Shown here piece after piece: positions 44,125 through 55,349 of a stretch of 64,000 nt of DNA (position 1 is its first letter; every line of letters begins with the position of its first letter). The translations under genes and the position numbers were made by a program. Source of the DNA: Ipomoea triloba (lineage: Eukaryota > Streptophyta > Magnoliopsida > Solanales > Convolvulaceae); contig NC_044916.1 in NCBI RefSeq assembly GCF_003576645.1, forward strand, positions 1,947,989-2,011,988, given 5' to 3'. The notes below the pieces were generated by a model. It made no database searches. It worked only from the letters and a program-made list of their open reading frames with translations, and was not told the DNA's origin.

Positions 44125-44412
44125 GAAAAAAGATATTTTGCATCCTATAGTTATAAGGTAAATGTAAAATCGGTTCATGTTATGTTTACGTTTTGTCTTT
44201 TAAGTTACTATTTATATTGCATTTTTTGTTTTTTCATGTTAAGTCCATGAGTTATATTAAAATTATAAATTTTGTCGCTAATGTTTTATTAGTAAAGATA
44301 TAAAAAGTGCAATGACAATGATAACTTAAGGACGAAAAGTAAGTATGACCAACATTTAGGCACGAATTCTACCGTTACTCTATAACTTAGAAACGAAAAG
44401 TGTAATTTTTCC
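44125..44412. mobile_element. Foldback repeat, degraded
   Basis: The left end GGAAAAAAGATATTTTGC and the reverse complement of the right end (GGAAAAATTACACTTTTCG) form imperfect inverted repeats with inner TTATAACT and CCTTAAGT/ACTTAAGG-type pairs. No target-site duplication seen. Confidence 0.45.
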
Positions 44413-44932
44413 TATACCCTATGAGGGGCCTCATTTCATACGGTTGATTTAGTAATTAAAATGTTACAAGTTTGACTCTAAGTGAGAGTGACCTATTAAT
44501 TTTTTATTTATTTATTTCATTGTAGCAATTTATTGACCAAGTCACAATATGAAATTTACACAGTGCACAACCCCTTTTTATTATTAACAAACATTAAAAT
44601 ACAATAAATGAAAAAAAATTGACAATGTCTGAATTATTAACTGTTATCACAATGTCCCTTCCCGTTTGTAGGACGAAATGGCACCCAAATATCTCACATT
44701 ATAGTGATTATCTTAGATTGACGGATGTAATAAGTTCACGAAGTTACTTCGTACTAATTATCTTTGTCATTAGAACATTAGTTTCAATTTATACTTTTAA
44801 TGACATTTTTATCTCTCCCGAACGAGAGATCATAGATTCAAACTCCAGTGGAGTGGAAGTATTGACTCCTTATGTTTCATAGGTTTAAAAAATAGGTATG
44901 AACATATATTATATTGTAATACAGTCACTAAT

Positions 44933-45006
<74 letters not shown>

Positions 45007-46804
45007 AAAATTAAATAAATACTTGGGCCATACAACCCAATAAAAAATGGGCCAACCCATGTGTATCATGGTGGAATTAGATCCGAAAATTCGGGCCTAA
45101 TCCGAATAATTAGACAGGATAATGAGAACATGACAAATACACATGACAGAAATTTTCTTAATTATATGCAATATTATAGGATATGGACTAATTATATAAA
45201 TATTATATTATGGAAAAAATTCATTGAATATTTTTAAATAAATTATTTTTTTGAAAATATTTTGTTAAGTAGCAATCAAAATTATTTTTAAAAAATGTAA
45301 AAGCGAAAATACACCGATTTTGTTAACTGGTCGCAATGACAATCTGAGTGTGTGCAAAGTACTTTCTATTTTGGATATAAACCTCATCTTATAACTATAG
45401 TCAGTTAAGTACCACAGTGAGGTAAATTATCATAGATTGCCCATAGTTGATTGGCTCCACAACTTTTATCTATGGTCTCCCATCATTGTTGATGTGCACT
45501 AATTACAAAATATGTCTCAGATATAATTTAACTGATTGATTAATTTAAATATCTTAACTTTAAGAACAATAAAAACTCTTGGGATTGAAATCCAATCTTT
45601 TAAAATATATATGGTATGACATTATGAAACTATCAACTGATTTTCACCACATTTCCCACATTACTAAATTCAGTAGAATTGGTAGAGGATTGGTCATTTT
45701 CAAATAGCACAACCAAACCAAATGACAAAAGAAACCAAACAAATACCATTAGAAACAAACAAACAAATATATTATATATGTTACTACATATGGATACACT
45801 GATCAAATTTTATCAATAATTAAAAAAAAAAAGAGATATAAATTTGACATTGTTGTTAACATTAATGTACAAACATTTTAGGACATGTAGACTAATTGAG
45901 TCACATCCCTTGATTTATTTCATATGCTAGTCTTAAGGTAACATCAGTAAAAATCCCATAAGTTTGGGATTTAAATATGTGTTTCTACAAAATATATTAT
46001 AAATATCATATTAGTATAGTAGTCTAGTATGAACTATGAATGCATCACTTGGGAAAATGACATTTTTTCCCTGAATTATACGCTTATAGCACTTTTCCCT
46101 ATAAATTATTGATGTATCCACATTAGCCTCATCAATTATTCTAAAAGTAGGGGTTTTCCTCCTAAAATATTAAATGGACATTTGTATCATTAAAATAAAT
46201 ATTTCATTTATTTTTTTTCTCCAACAAATTATTGACTATACGTAGGGATGACCACGATTCGGTTCGAAATGAACCGGGCACTGTAGCAATCGAATCGAAA
46301 AGCTCCGGTTATGATTCAGAAACATAACCCAATATATGGTTTTCAATTTATTAAAATCGAGATCTGGACAAAAATCCCATTTTCAATTTTAAGAAAAAAA
46401 AAAACATTATGAAATATTGAAAATTTCTGCTTAAAAAACTAACAATAATAAATGACACACATATGAGGTGATGTTATGTTAGGCATTATAAAGACTTCGA
46501 AAGTGTGGGGTGACAAGTCCATATATCCTAAAACAACCAACCATAATGAATATTATTGGATCATGTGATGTTTTGTCCCAATTTTGTTTCACAAGCTATG
46601 AAAATGTTCTGCCAACAATTTGCTTATTTGGCAACCCACTTTTGATTTGTTTTTTTTTCATTGAATTGGTAGTTTGGTATATGAACAATGAAATGAAGAC
46701 AAATATTCTTTGCCAAATCCACATAATAGAAAACTTATATATATGGGAAAGCCTCAATTCCGAACCATTGTACAAATTCAAAATTAAAAAATATATGGAC
46801 AATA
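44413..46804. other. AT-rich repeat DNA, no gene seen
   Basis: Holds a diverged SINE family A piece (44819-44940, B-box-like GATTCAAACTCC), a long (TA)n tract (44938-45002), half of a foldback-type repeat at 46055-46160 (TTTTTCCCTGAATTATACGC), and a hAT-end-like GGGATGACCACGATTCGGTT at 46247. Nothing coding is evident. Confidence 0.5.
44938..45002. repeat. Long (TA)n microsatellite
   Basis: About 32 uninterrupted TA units. Shorter TA tracts occur at 21309-21336, 48480-48510, 50769-50807 and 63175-63200. Confidence 0.95.
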
Positions 46805-46970
46805 TGGTCAAGTGGCATCCGGTGTCCCGATTAACACTCCCACACGGATGATGGGAGTGGGTTTGAGCCTCAGTGGAGGCAACTGTTGACTCGTTGTGCT
46901 TCAGTAGGTTGAGAAAGTAACTATGAACAGATACTACATTGTAACAGAGTCAGTAGTACTAAAAAAAAAA
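46805..46970 (+). mobile_element. tRNA-derived SINE, family A (plus orientation)
   Basis: Starts CAAGTGGCATCCGGTGTCCC (A-box side), has a B-box-like GGGTTTGAGCC and ends in a run of A (AGTACTAAAAAAAAAA). It is the inverse-oriented partner of 2445-2597. No clear target-site duplication. Confidence 0.65.
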
Positions 46971-47164
46971 TCACTTTCAAACTCCTTTCTCAAAACACAA
47001 TATACTATGTAATTGATAAAAATAAAAAATAAAAAAATACAATAACTTGTATGGTCATGTTTAGATAAAATTGTATATTTCATTAAAAAACATTGTATAG
47101 TATAACTTTATTGAATGTATAACATTCTTATATATGACACGGTAAATTTTTCTTAGAATTTTTT

Positions 47165-47620
47165 CTTTTAGTACTGCTGGGGGTTGACTATATTAAAATG
47201 CAGTATCTGTTCATACTATGAACCCTCTTAACCGCCCTCATAAAAAGGGGGAGTTGGTTGTAACTACCTTGTTGATCGAGTCCACGCGTGTAGTGCGCAA
47301 GGGGGCATCCTGGCCAGGGCTACCCCCTTGCCGAGACCACCTCTCACCAAGGTCATCCCCCGTCGAGACTGCCCCGAGGCCACTTCTCACCAAGGCTACC
47401 CCCGCCGAGGCTGTCCCGAGGCCACCTCAAGGCCGTTCAAGGTCGAGGTCACTCAAGCCGAGGCTGCCTCCAACCTAGGGCGTGACCGATGCTTCTTCTC
47501 CGGCCGAAGCCGCCCTCAGTCCGGGTCGTCTTCCGGGTTACTTTTCGGGTCGCATCTCTTCCTCCCTGGGTCGGAGCCCGTCTCCAATATATCCATTTAT
47601 TCTTTATTTTAATGTTCCCA
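47165..47620. repeat. GC-rich island with degenerate CCGAGGCCAC repeats
   Basis: After a SINE family A tail (47165-47225), 47230-47590 is sharply GC-rich within AT-rich DNA. The unit CCGAGGCCACNTCTCACCAA followed by GGCTACCCCC recurs three to four times. Open frames exist in several phases but look like compositional artefacts. Probably a decayed transposon part; family unknown. Confidence 0.4.
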
Positions 47621-47749
47621 ATATCTCTAATCTTGCATAGATTACAATACAATTTAATAGTTCGGTCTCTTCGAGTAGAATTTTAAAACTTTGAAAATAA
47701 CATCGTAAGAGTAATAATTACTAATCAATCAACACATTCAGGAATCTAT

Positions 47750-48400
47750 ATCTATACTATATATAAAAGTAAAATCATCCTATTTCGTTTTCCCGCCCAA
47801 ACTTTTGTAGTCAATTAAATATTAATTAAATAATTAATAAAGCATATTTGGTAAGAAAACGTAAAATGGAAATTAACTAATATCTATTCATTGGTAATAT
47901 TGTTTCTATATTAACGTATCAATTATTTTAATAAAAGTAAAATACCACTTCAACTTCTACGCACAAACTAATATTATTAATTAATTGGTAAAAAAATTAA
48001 TAATGTTTATTTGGTTACCAAATTCTGAAAATAATTAAACCATTATAATTATGAGAATAATAGAAACAAATTATGCGTAATTTTATATGAAAAAATAATT
48101 TATTAATTATTATTTACACCAAAAATAATAATTCGAATACTTATCTATACTTCTATATCTATACTACTATTAATAAAAATAAAATCATAATTTGTGAAAT
48201 TCCTGGCCAAACAATATAATAAAGATAAAATGAAAAAAAAAACTTGATATTACTAATTGATTGAAAATATAAAAATATCATAATCTATACTATATATAAA
48301 AGTAAAATCCTCCTATTTCGTTCTCCGCCCAAACTTTTGTAGTCAATTAAATATTAATTAAATAATTAATAAAGCATATTTGGTAAGAAAATGTAAAATT
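47750..48400 (+). mobile_element. Helitron-like 5' ends, three in tandem
   Basis: The sequence TCTATACTATATATAAAAG followed by TAAAATC occurs at 47753 and 48288, with a variant TCTATACTACTATTAATAAA at 48158. Each follows an A or T, as expected for Helitron 5' TC ends. The two best copies share about 105 bp, including CGCCCAAACTTTTGTAGTC. No matching CTRR hairpin 3' end was located, so these may be truncated or nested copies. Confidence 0.55.
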
Positions 48401-48476
48401 AATATTACTAATTGATTGAAGATCCTAATGAAAAAGGAAACGAAAAAATATACATGTTCAATATTAGAGTTTTTTA

Positions 48477-48512
<36 letters not shown>

Positions 48513-49101
48513 ATTACCTAAATATATAATAAAAAAAATTATCCATGCATCAAACAAGAAAAACATAAAAAAAAAACATAATTGATCCAACCGGTGTTCT
48601 TTATTAAAAACAAGTGTAGTACAACTTTACGGTGAAAAACTTTATTAAGTAGTCCATCTTTTTGTTGGTATTCTTTTAGGAGCTCTGTTGGCCCATAGTT
48701 TGGAATCTGTGGTTTCCTAGTTTCGTACTACAATCATGGCGTAATTGGGCGTTACTATATACCCGGAGACCTGTTATGATTGCCAGTTGAAATTTTTTTA
48801 CCTTTTTTACCGGGAGGCTTATTCATTGTCTCCGCCGCCGCCTCATTGTCGTTCCAAGTGAAAACGTGGTGCCAACGTTGTATGTTATACCTAACCTGGG
48901 AGGGATTTTTACAGCAAGAACACAGCCAAAGTCTCTATAAGCTCGGGCCCATGTTGAAGATCCTCGATCAAATGTTAAATTAATCCCAATCTTTGACCTT
49001 TTTGTTTTTTTAATTTTCACGTCGTGAGTGTCTTATCTGGGTCTTCCAAGAACCCGACCAACAATTCAAGAATGCGCCTTTCTCTATCTATCTGATGAGA
49101 T
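48401..49101 (+). promoter_or_regulatory. AT-rich DNA and promoter of the arogenate dehydratase gene
   Basis: A (TA)n tract at 48480-48510 is followed by GC-richer upstream DNA from about 48650 with pyrimidine tracts (CCTTTCTCTATCTATCTGATG) just before the ATG. No gene seen. Confidence 0.4.
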
Positions 49102-50765
49102 ATGGCTCTGAGGGCCGTGCCAATCTGGGGGTGTTGCGCGAAGCGACGACAACATTGTTCTGTGTACGCTAAAAGATCCGAGTGTCAGGCGGGTGTTTCC
49201 GAGGTTGGGTTCTTGAATTCGGGCGTGGAGAGGAAATGGCGGTGCTCGGCTGTCCTGGTGGAGAAGCCATTGACGCTATCTGGTGTTGCTTCACTGCCTG
49301 GTGGGAGTGGGGTTGAAGAAGAGGAGCCTCAGATCGCTAAACCCAGTGGATTTCACAGGGATTTGCAATCTCTTCCAAGTTAGTTGTTCCAAATGCCCAC
49401 ACAACAATTCATGTTTTTTTTTTTCTTGTTTTCTTTGATGCATTTGAGGAATTTCAATACTGGGTTGTTAATAATAGAAGGTTAAGGTGGTTGTAGAATT
49501 GAATCTTGTTTGGTTCATTTGGATTTATAAACAAAGATTGCATGAAAGTATATAAACATAAATGTGCAACTATTGCTTCAATTTGGTATCAGAACCAACT
49601 ACATATCAAAGGTATGTGTTCGAATCTCTTTTTTACCTGATTGCCTGGAGCCCATCAAAAAAGTGTTCGAATCTCTTTTTTACCTTGATTGCTTGGAGCC
49701 CATCAAAAAGTAATCCGCCTGTTGAGCATATAATATATAAACCTATTAGCTTAGGCTTTTAGTTGAGATGGAGCTTGAATTGTATCCTAACTTTTAAAGA
49801 AAAAGAGTGAGCTTTTGTGGCAGATTATGGTCTGATACATATATTCCTTTACATTGCTAATGGAAGAGTCACTTTTCTTTAATGGTGGGTGGCTCACTTT
49901 TATATTTAGCTTTGGAGTGAATTAGAAGTACTATTACTAGAGAGTATGAAGAATATACATTTGCCATTTGACCCCGTCTTCCCGAATAGATCTTTGTTGA
50001 GTGTTTCTGCTTTCGTTTAGAGTGCTGTCTTTTCGGTTTTTATTTTGTGTGGAATCTCTGTTTGTGTTTGGTGTCATTTACGCAATGCCTCGAACTGCAG
50101 AACCATTGACCGCGGCTGATTTTTCTTCTTATCCTAACGATGCCTCAAATGTCCGGGTTGCTTATCAGGTATGATACGCCCTACATTTTCTAATTGACGT
50201 TTTCTCCAAGTTGATGTTTCATAAGCTTGTTTTCTTTGCCCAAAATAGGGAATTCCCGGTGCATATGGTGAGGCGGCTGCACTTAAAGCATATCCAAGTT
50301 GTGAGACCGTTCCATGTGAGCAATTCGAGGCTGCATTTCAGGTTACTTGTTTATGAATTATGAAAAACGTTTTTAGTTTGCCAATGAGTTTACGCTTGAC
50401 TATGCGTTAATTGCTTTTGCTTTTTCGGGGCAGGCAGTTGAACTTTGGCTAGTGGACAAAGCGGTGCTTCCCATCGAGAACTCTTTAGGGGGTAGCCTCC
50501 ACCGTAATTACGATTTGCTCCTTCGTCACAGGCTGCATATAGTCGGTGAAGTTCAGTTGGTAGTTAATCACTGCCTTTTAGGTCTTCCCGGAGTTAGGAA
50601 GGAGGAACTAAAACGTGTCTTGAGCCACCCCCAGGTAATTAATTTTCATCATTTATTTCGGTGATGAATTTAGTTCAATCCTTATTAATATAGTAAAAGT
50701 TTTGGTTATAAGCACTTTAAGCAGAATGTAGTGTGAATTGAGGATACGGTGCCGTTTTGCCTAGG

Positions 50766-50809
<44 letters not shown>

Positions 50810-53800
50810 CCAGGCCTGAAGGCCGAGCCTAGCCTATTTAAAACGAGCTAGGCCTTAATTAGGCCCGGACATAGGCCCCTCGTAGGGGCCTGGCCTATTC
50901 CCACCCCTACCTAGGATACAAGAGAAATTGTATACCTGGTTGTATCGGGTATTGTGGAGATACATTTGCACTAGATACAACTAAAAGAAAATTGGCCCCG
51001 TAGAATTTTTCGTGAATTGATTACGACATCCTAAGAACACAAAACACTGGAAAATTTAATAGGGTATATGATGAATAGTTAACCGAATCTAACGAAATCC
51101 ACTTCTCAAGAAAATAGTTTTAGGCCAAATTCACTCCAAGCCAATGGACCGATGACACCTCATAATATATCATCCGTCTCTACTCACATTTCGGCTTGAA
51201 AATTTTTCTTATTTGGTCTATTAACCTATTATTTTATTTCTTAATCTTAATGCGCGTGTGGATCTTCCATTTTGCATCGCATTAGTAAAAGAATGAACGG
51301 TTGTTGCATTTTAGGCACTTGATCAATGCGAAATGACTCTGAATAAGTTGGGTGTTGTTAGAGTCAATGTCAACGATACCGCAGGTGCTGCCCAGGTATG
51401 TTTTTGAACTTTTACTCTACCTTTCCTACTTATCGTCAAAATTATTTTAACACCTGAATAGATGATAGCCTTGGAAGGAATGAGAGACACGGGAGCAGTA
51501 GCAAGTGCTCGAGCTGCAGAAATCTATGGCCTTGATATCCTTGCAGAATACATTCAGGTATTGATGTTTGCTGAACGGCAATGTGCCCGTAACGTCCAGA
51601 TTTTATCAGTGTTCGTTTTATAACGGTGACATGCTGTAGTGTTTTAAAATGCACTTTTACCAAATTCTTCGTCTTTTTCTCCTTAAAAACTGCCCGTTTA
51701 TTCTGTTTCAGAAAAGTTCGGTGAGATGTAAATGAAACACATGATTGCGGAATTTTAGCATTATCATATAATTAGACCTAGCAATCTAGCATTTGATACG
51801 AGATGGGAATGTAAAAAACCATTGTTAAGCCTGACAATCTAATCACTTTCTGTTTCACATTTATTTGCCATGTTTCTATGATTCAAAAATTTGTTTTCAT
51901 TGTATAAAACCCATTCATCAGGATATCTCCAGCAATATTACCCGTTATCTGATACTTGCAAGAGAACCGATAATACCAGGAACAGATAGGCCATATAAGG
52001 TAACTTTCCTCTGTTCAGCAAAATCTCGTTTATTATTATTATTTTTTAAAATTCTATTTTTTCGGAAGATTGAAATTAAATGGTCTTATCTGCATAGACT
52101 AGCATCGTTTTCACCCTAGAAGAAGGACCCGGAGTTCTATTCAAGGCGTTAGCATGCTTTTCTCTGAGAGGCATTAATTTGTCGAAGGTAATTAAGTAAC
52201 TTTGCGGGCTTTTGTTAAAAACTCCCTGCTCAGCTGCTCCTTTAATTTCCTCCTCGAGATCCGAAAGACGCTGATATTGTTCTCTCTCTCATGATGTTCG
52301 AACAGATTGAAAGCCGGCCACAGAGAAAAAATCCATTAAGAGTAGTTGATGCTTCCAAAGGAAGTGTCAAGTGAGTTTTTTATGATCTAGATTTATACAG
52401 ATTTTTATTTTAAAAAAATCGCCGTTTCTGGCACATTCTAAAGCTTGTCCGTTTGCAGGTACTTCGATTACTTGTTTTACATAGACTTTGAAGCATCTAT
52501 GGCTGAACCCCGTGCACAATTCGCTTTGGGACATTTACAGGTCACCTTACTTTCTATTTGTTTTCTGAAATCCTTACTATTGAGCAAATACTACTTGCAT
52601 AGTTGCATATTACCCCTATTGAGAGCCTTGCTCCATTAGCCTTTCATAACTTAAATAAAACGGGGCATTAGTGTCATCGAGAAAGAGAAACATATCACAT
52701 ATGAAACTGCTAACATGGGGTGTAACTCTAATATGCCGAGTTATATATGTATAAGGACACAGTTAAAATTAGCATGCATTCTTAATAACGGTTTTTTCAA
52801 GTATGAGCTATGGCTATCAATGTGAGTCAACCCGATATTATGAGACCTGAACTTGAAGTTTCTGTACTCTTCACATTCTATTTCTCCATACTCCATGGAA
52901 AACTTGAGTTTATTCCATGTTTGGCCCTTCAACTATTGTGTTTTTTACTTTTTTACACTTTCGATCTTCAAGTTCAAATCCACCAAATTTGGTCTTCAAC
53001 TATTGAAAATGTATCACTTTTAATCCTCGCACAAAGAACTAAAAGTGGCACATTTTCAATAGTTAGGGCCTTAGTGGCCAACTAAAATTTAGTGGATTTG
53101 AACTTGAGGGTAAAAAAGTGGGGGAATGCAATAATCGAGGGACAGTAACTGGAATTAACCCAAAACTTAAGTCTACCATAATACGGAGTACATCTTTTTT
53201 CTTGGTGGGGGGGAGTATATAGGAACTTGGAAGGGGACTTACTATGTTCTAATATCTGTCATAGTGTCATGATAATGTGTATAAGCTTTAATGGTCTCAA
53301 TGTCAAAAGCAACTTGGTTGGTTTGAGTGGTCGAGAGTTCAAAACTCCCTCTCGTATAGGAAAACCAATTTTGCCCGGACTTTGCCCCTTAATTGGGCTG
53401 GCCCGGTGTGAACGGACCTTAAAGGTGCCTCCTATAGTTAGGGCTTACTTAGGACACCTCGTGGTCAACTAAAAAAAATTATGTCAGTGTCAACCTAGCC
53501 CAAATCGGTTGGCCTAGGCATGGCCCACGTGCTATAGTACTTGGACCAATCCGGTCCAATTGAGATTACATGAATGGTGGCCTAGTATTAGCCCCATATA
53601 CCTGTTCATGCTTGACCGACCCAAGTATTGTATCACGTGGACCGTGTCTGGGCTAAGCTCACATTGCCATCTAGGGTTCTTACTTTTCCAACACAAATTT
53701 ACAAAGTTACCTGAAATCCGCTCGTTAACGACTCATCAACCATCTAACTTGCATTGTTGCTCCAACACGGTTCCACACCGCCCTTTCTTTTTTCGCCAGA

Positions 53801-53893
53801 CAGATCTCTGATAATCCTTGTATATGTTTCTGGCAGGAAATTGCAAGATTCCTTCGAGTCCTTGGTAGCTACCCTATGGACACTGCTTTATAA
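49102..53893 (+). CDS. ADT: Arogenate/prephenate dehydratase, chloroplastic
   Basis: Last step of plastid phenylalanine synthesis, arogenate to phenylalanine (some isoforms also accept prephenate). Eleven exons: 49102-49378, 50101-50168, 50249-50341, 50434-50634, 51315-51395, 51462-51557, 51922-51999, 52098-52187, 52306-52370, 52459-52540 and 53837-53893, totalling 1188 nt or 395 residues. Exon 1 encodes a Ser/Arg/Cys-containing transit peptide. The dehydratase domain has [20 protein letters not shown] and [19 protein letters not shown]. The catalytic TRF motif reads TRY here ([12 protein letters not shown]). The ACT regulatory domain has [20 protein letters not shown] and the ligand-site ESRP motif ([14 protein letters not shown]). 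The last exon encodes [18 protein letters not shown]. The intron 52541-53836 is enlarged by a SINE and a foldback element; the intron 50635-51314 holds a hAT remnant. Confidence 0.94.
49566..49785 (-). repeat. Dispersed repeat family C, with internal duplication
   Basis: Reverse-oriented relative to 35984-36077. The segment GTGTTCGAATCTCTTTTTTA through GAGCCCATCAAAAA occurs twice in tandem (about 49616 and 49663). Lies in intron 1 of the arogenate dehydratase gene. Confidence 0.65.
50768..50909. mobile_element. hAT remnant: (TA)n joined to a right terminus, duplication intact
   Basis: The right end CCTGGCCTATTCCCACCCCTA matches the right terminus of the hAT element at 62244-63385. The left terminus is missing and replaced by a (TA)n tract (about 50769-50807), yet the 8-bp duplication CCTAGGAT is intact on both sides (50760-50767 and 50910-50917). 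Confidence 0.75.
52840..53165. mobile_element. Foldback element in the last ADT intron
   Basis: Inverted repeats around 52917-53150: TTCAACTATTGAAAATGT pairs with ACATTTTCAATAGTTAG, and CAAGTTCAAATCCACCAAA pairs with the TTTAGTGGATTTGAACTTG region. No target-site duplication identified. Confidence 0.55.
53310..53478 (+). mobile_element. tRNA-derived SINE, family B, in the last ADT intron
   Basis: Same family as 35290-35516: shared blocks GAAAAACCAAT-like, TTAATTGGGC, GTGTGAACGG, AAAGGTGCCTCCTATAGTTA and GGACACCTCGTGGTC, then A8. Flanking ATGTCA on both sides may be a short target-site duplication (left near 53299, right near 53481), but this is weak. Confidence 0.75.
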
Positions 53894-55349
53894 ACGCCCG
53901 ATTTCTAGTGATCAACATGAGAGGAAGTTTAATGCCTTCCCTGCTGTTTGGTAGGATATGCAGTCTAATGGAGGATTTAAGCTGTACATATAATCCTGTC
54001 AGAATCAGGAGCTGAGCTGGTGTTTTCCTTGATTAAAACTGGGTTTTTATTCCATTCTTCCATATTCTTTTTTTTTATTTTTTTTTATTTATTTTTTTTA
54101 ACTGTATATTAAGTTTTAGAGATTCTCATGGGCCATATGGATCGGAATGAATATGATTTCAACATTAGCAGTAGCAGTAAATTTGATTTGGAAAGATGCA
54201 TTCTTCCTTTTTGTTTTCTTCTGAACTTACATCACATTATTTGGTAATTACATTGAATTCTGACCGTTCTATGATTGATTAATGGAACTATGGATCCTAT
54301 TTGGGTAGGTTCACTACTTATTTTTGTGTGACTGAGAGAAACTATTAAGTTTTAACTATTATTTGTGTAGTAAAACACACTAAGAAAACTTTGTGCGGGT
54401 ATAATTTATTTCAATTTTGTTTAAGGGAAATCAAGTTCCTTCATTTTTCAATATAAATGACTATGGCGGAATAAGAATCTCGCTACTCCTCGTGTTAGTA
54501 TGAATGGTGTTAGTATGAATGACAATAGGGCAGGACAAGGTGTGGCTCCCCTGTTGGTTAGGAATCGAGGTTTGCAGGTAATTATTACGTAGTACAATTT
54601 TGTTTAAGGGAAATCAAGTTCCTTCATTTCAATATAAATGACAATAGAACGGAATAAAGATCTCGTTGCTCCTCGTGTTGGTATGAATGACAGACAATAG
54701 GGCAGGACAAGGTGTGAGTGTGTGACTCCTGTGTTGGTTTGAGGAACCAAGGTTGGTTGGTTTTTTTTTTTTTTTTTTTTTTTTTGGTGTGATGACGAAG
54801 AAAACTCTACACTCAAATTTTATTTATTTTTTTTTTTTTTGGTGTGATGACGAAGAAAACTCTACACCCCTTTTGAGTGTAGGTAAATTTCGCCTTGTGA
54901 TTCTAGCCTGCAAAGGACTACAAGAACTTAGGTTAAACCATAGCTAATTGACTCAAACCAAAAAGGCAAGGATTCGAACTTGTAATATTGTGATTACAAA
55001 TTACCATCTTGGCTAGGATTACCTGTCTTAGGACAAGGAATCAAATCCCCGTCTCATATTCAGATCCAGATAAAATTGTCATCCCTATAGAAGTCATTGT
55101 TGGAAAGATGCATTGTTTGGCTAAAACTTTAACATGCTTATTATAACCAAACTTTCAAATATACCAACTTACTCAAATGTCATATTTTGTAGTTACAACA
55201 CTCATGAATTACACAGGAAGCACTGCTGCTATGCAAATGATGCTCAAGCATAGTTGATAATCTAAGAATATTCATTTTGCAGGCATATAGGTAATTCATG
55301 TTTTATTCTAAGAAGATTCTGAGATTGATGGCTGTTTCACTCGTGGTGC
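53894..55349. other. Convergent 3' regions of the ADT and glyoxalase I genes
   Basis: 3' UTR of the ADT gene to about 54300, then low-complexity DNA. A 60-bp unit containing GGGAAATCAAGTTCCTTCAT is duplicated (54424 and 54607 regions), as is TTTGGTGTGATGACGAAGAA (about 54783 and 54839), each beside T-runs. No gene is seen in this stretch. Confidence 0.5.

Noticed and set aside
47218..47660. Overlapping open frames on both strands in the GC-rich island
   Set aside because: Frames are open in several phases at once, rich in Pro/Arg/Ser from base composition, with no motif; better explained as repeat DNA.
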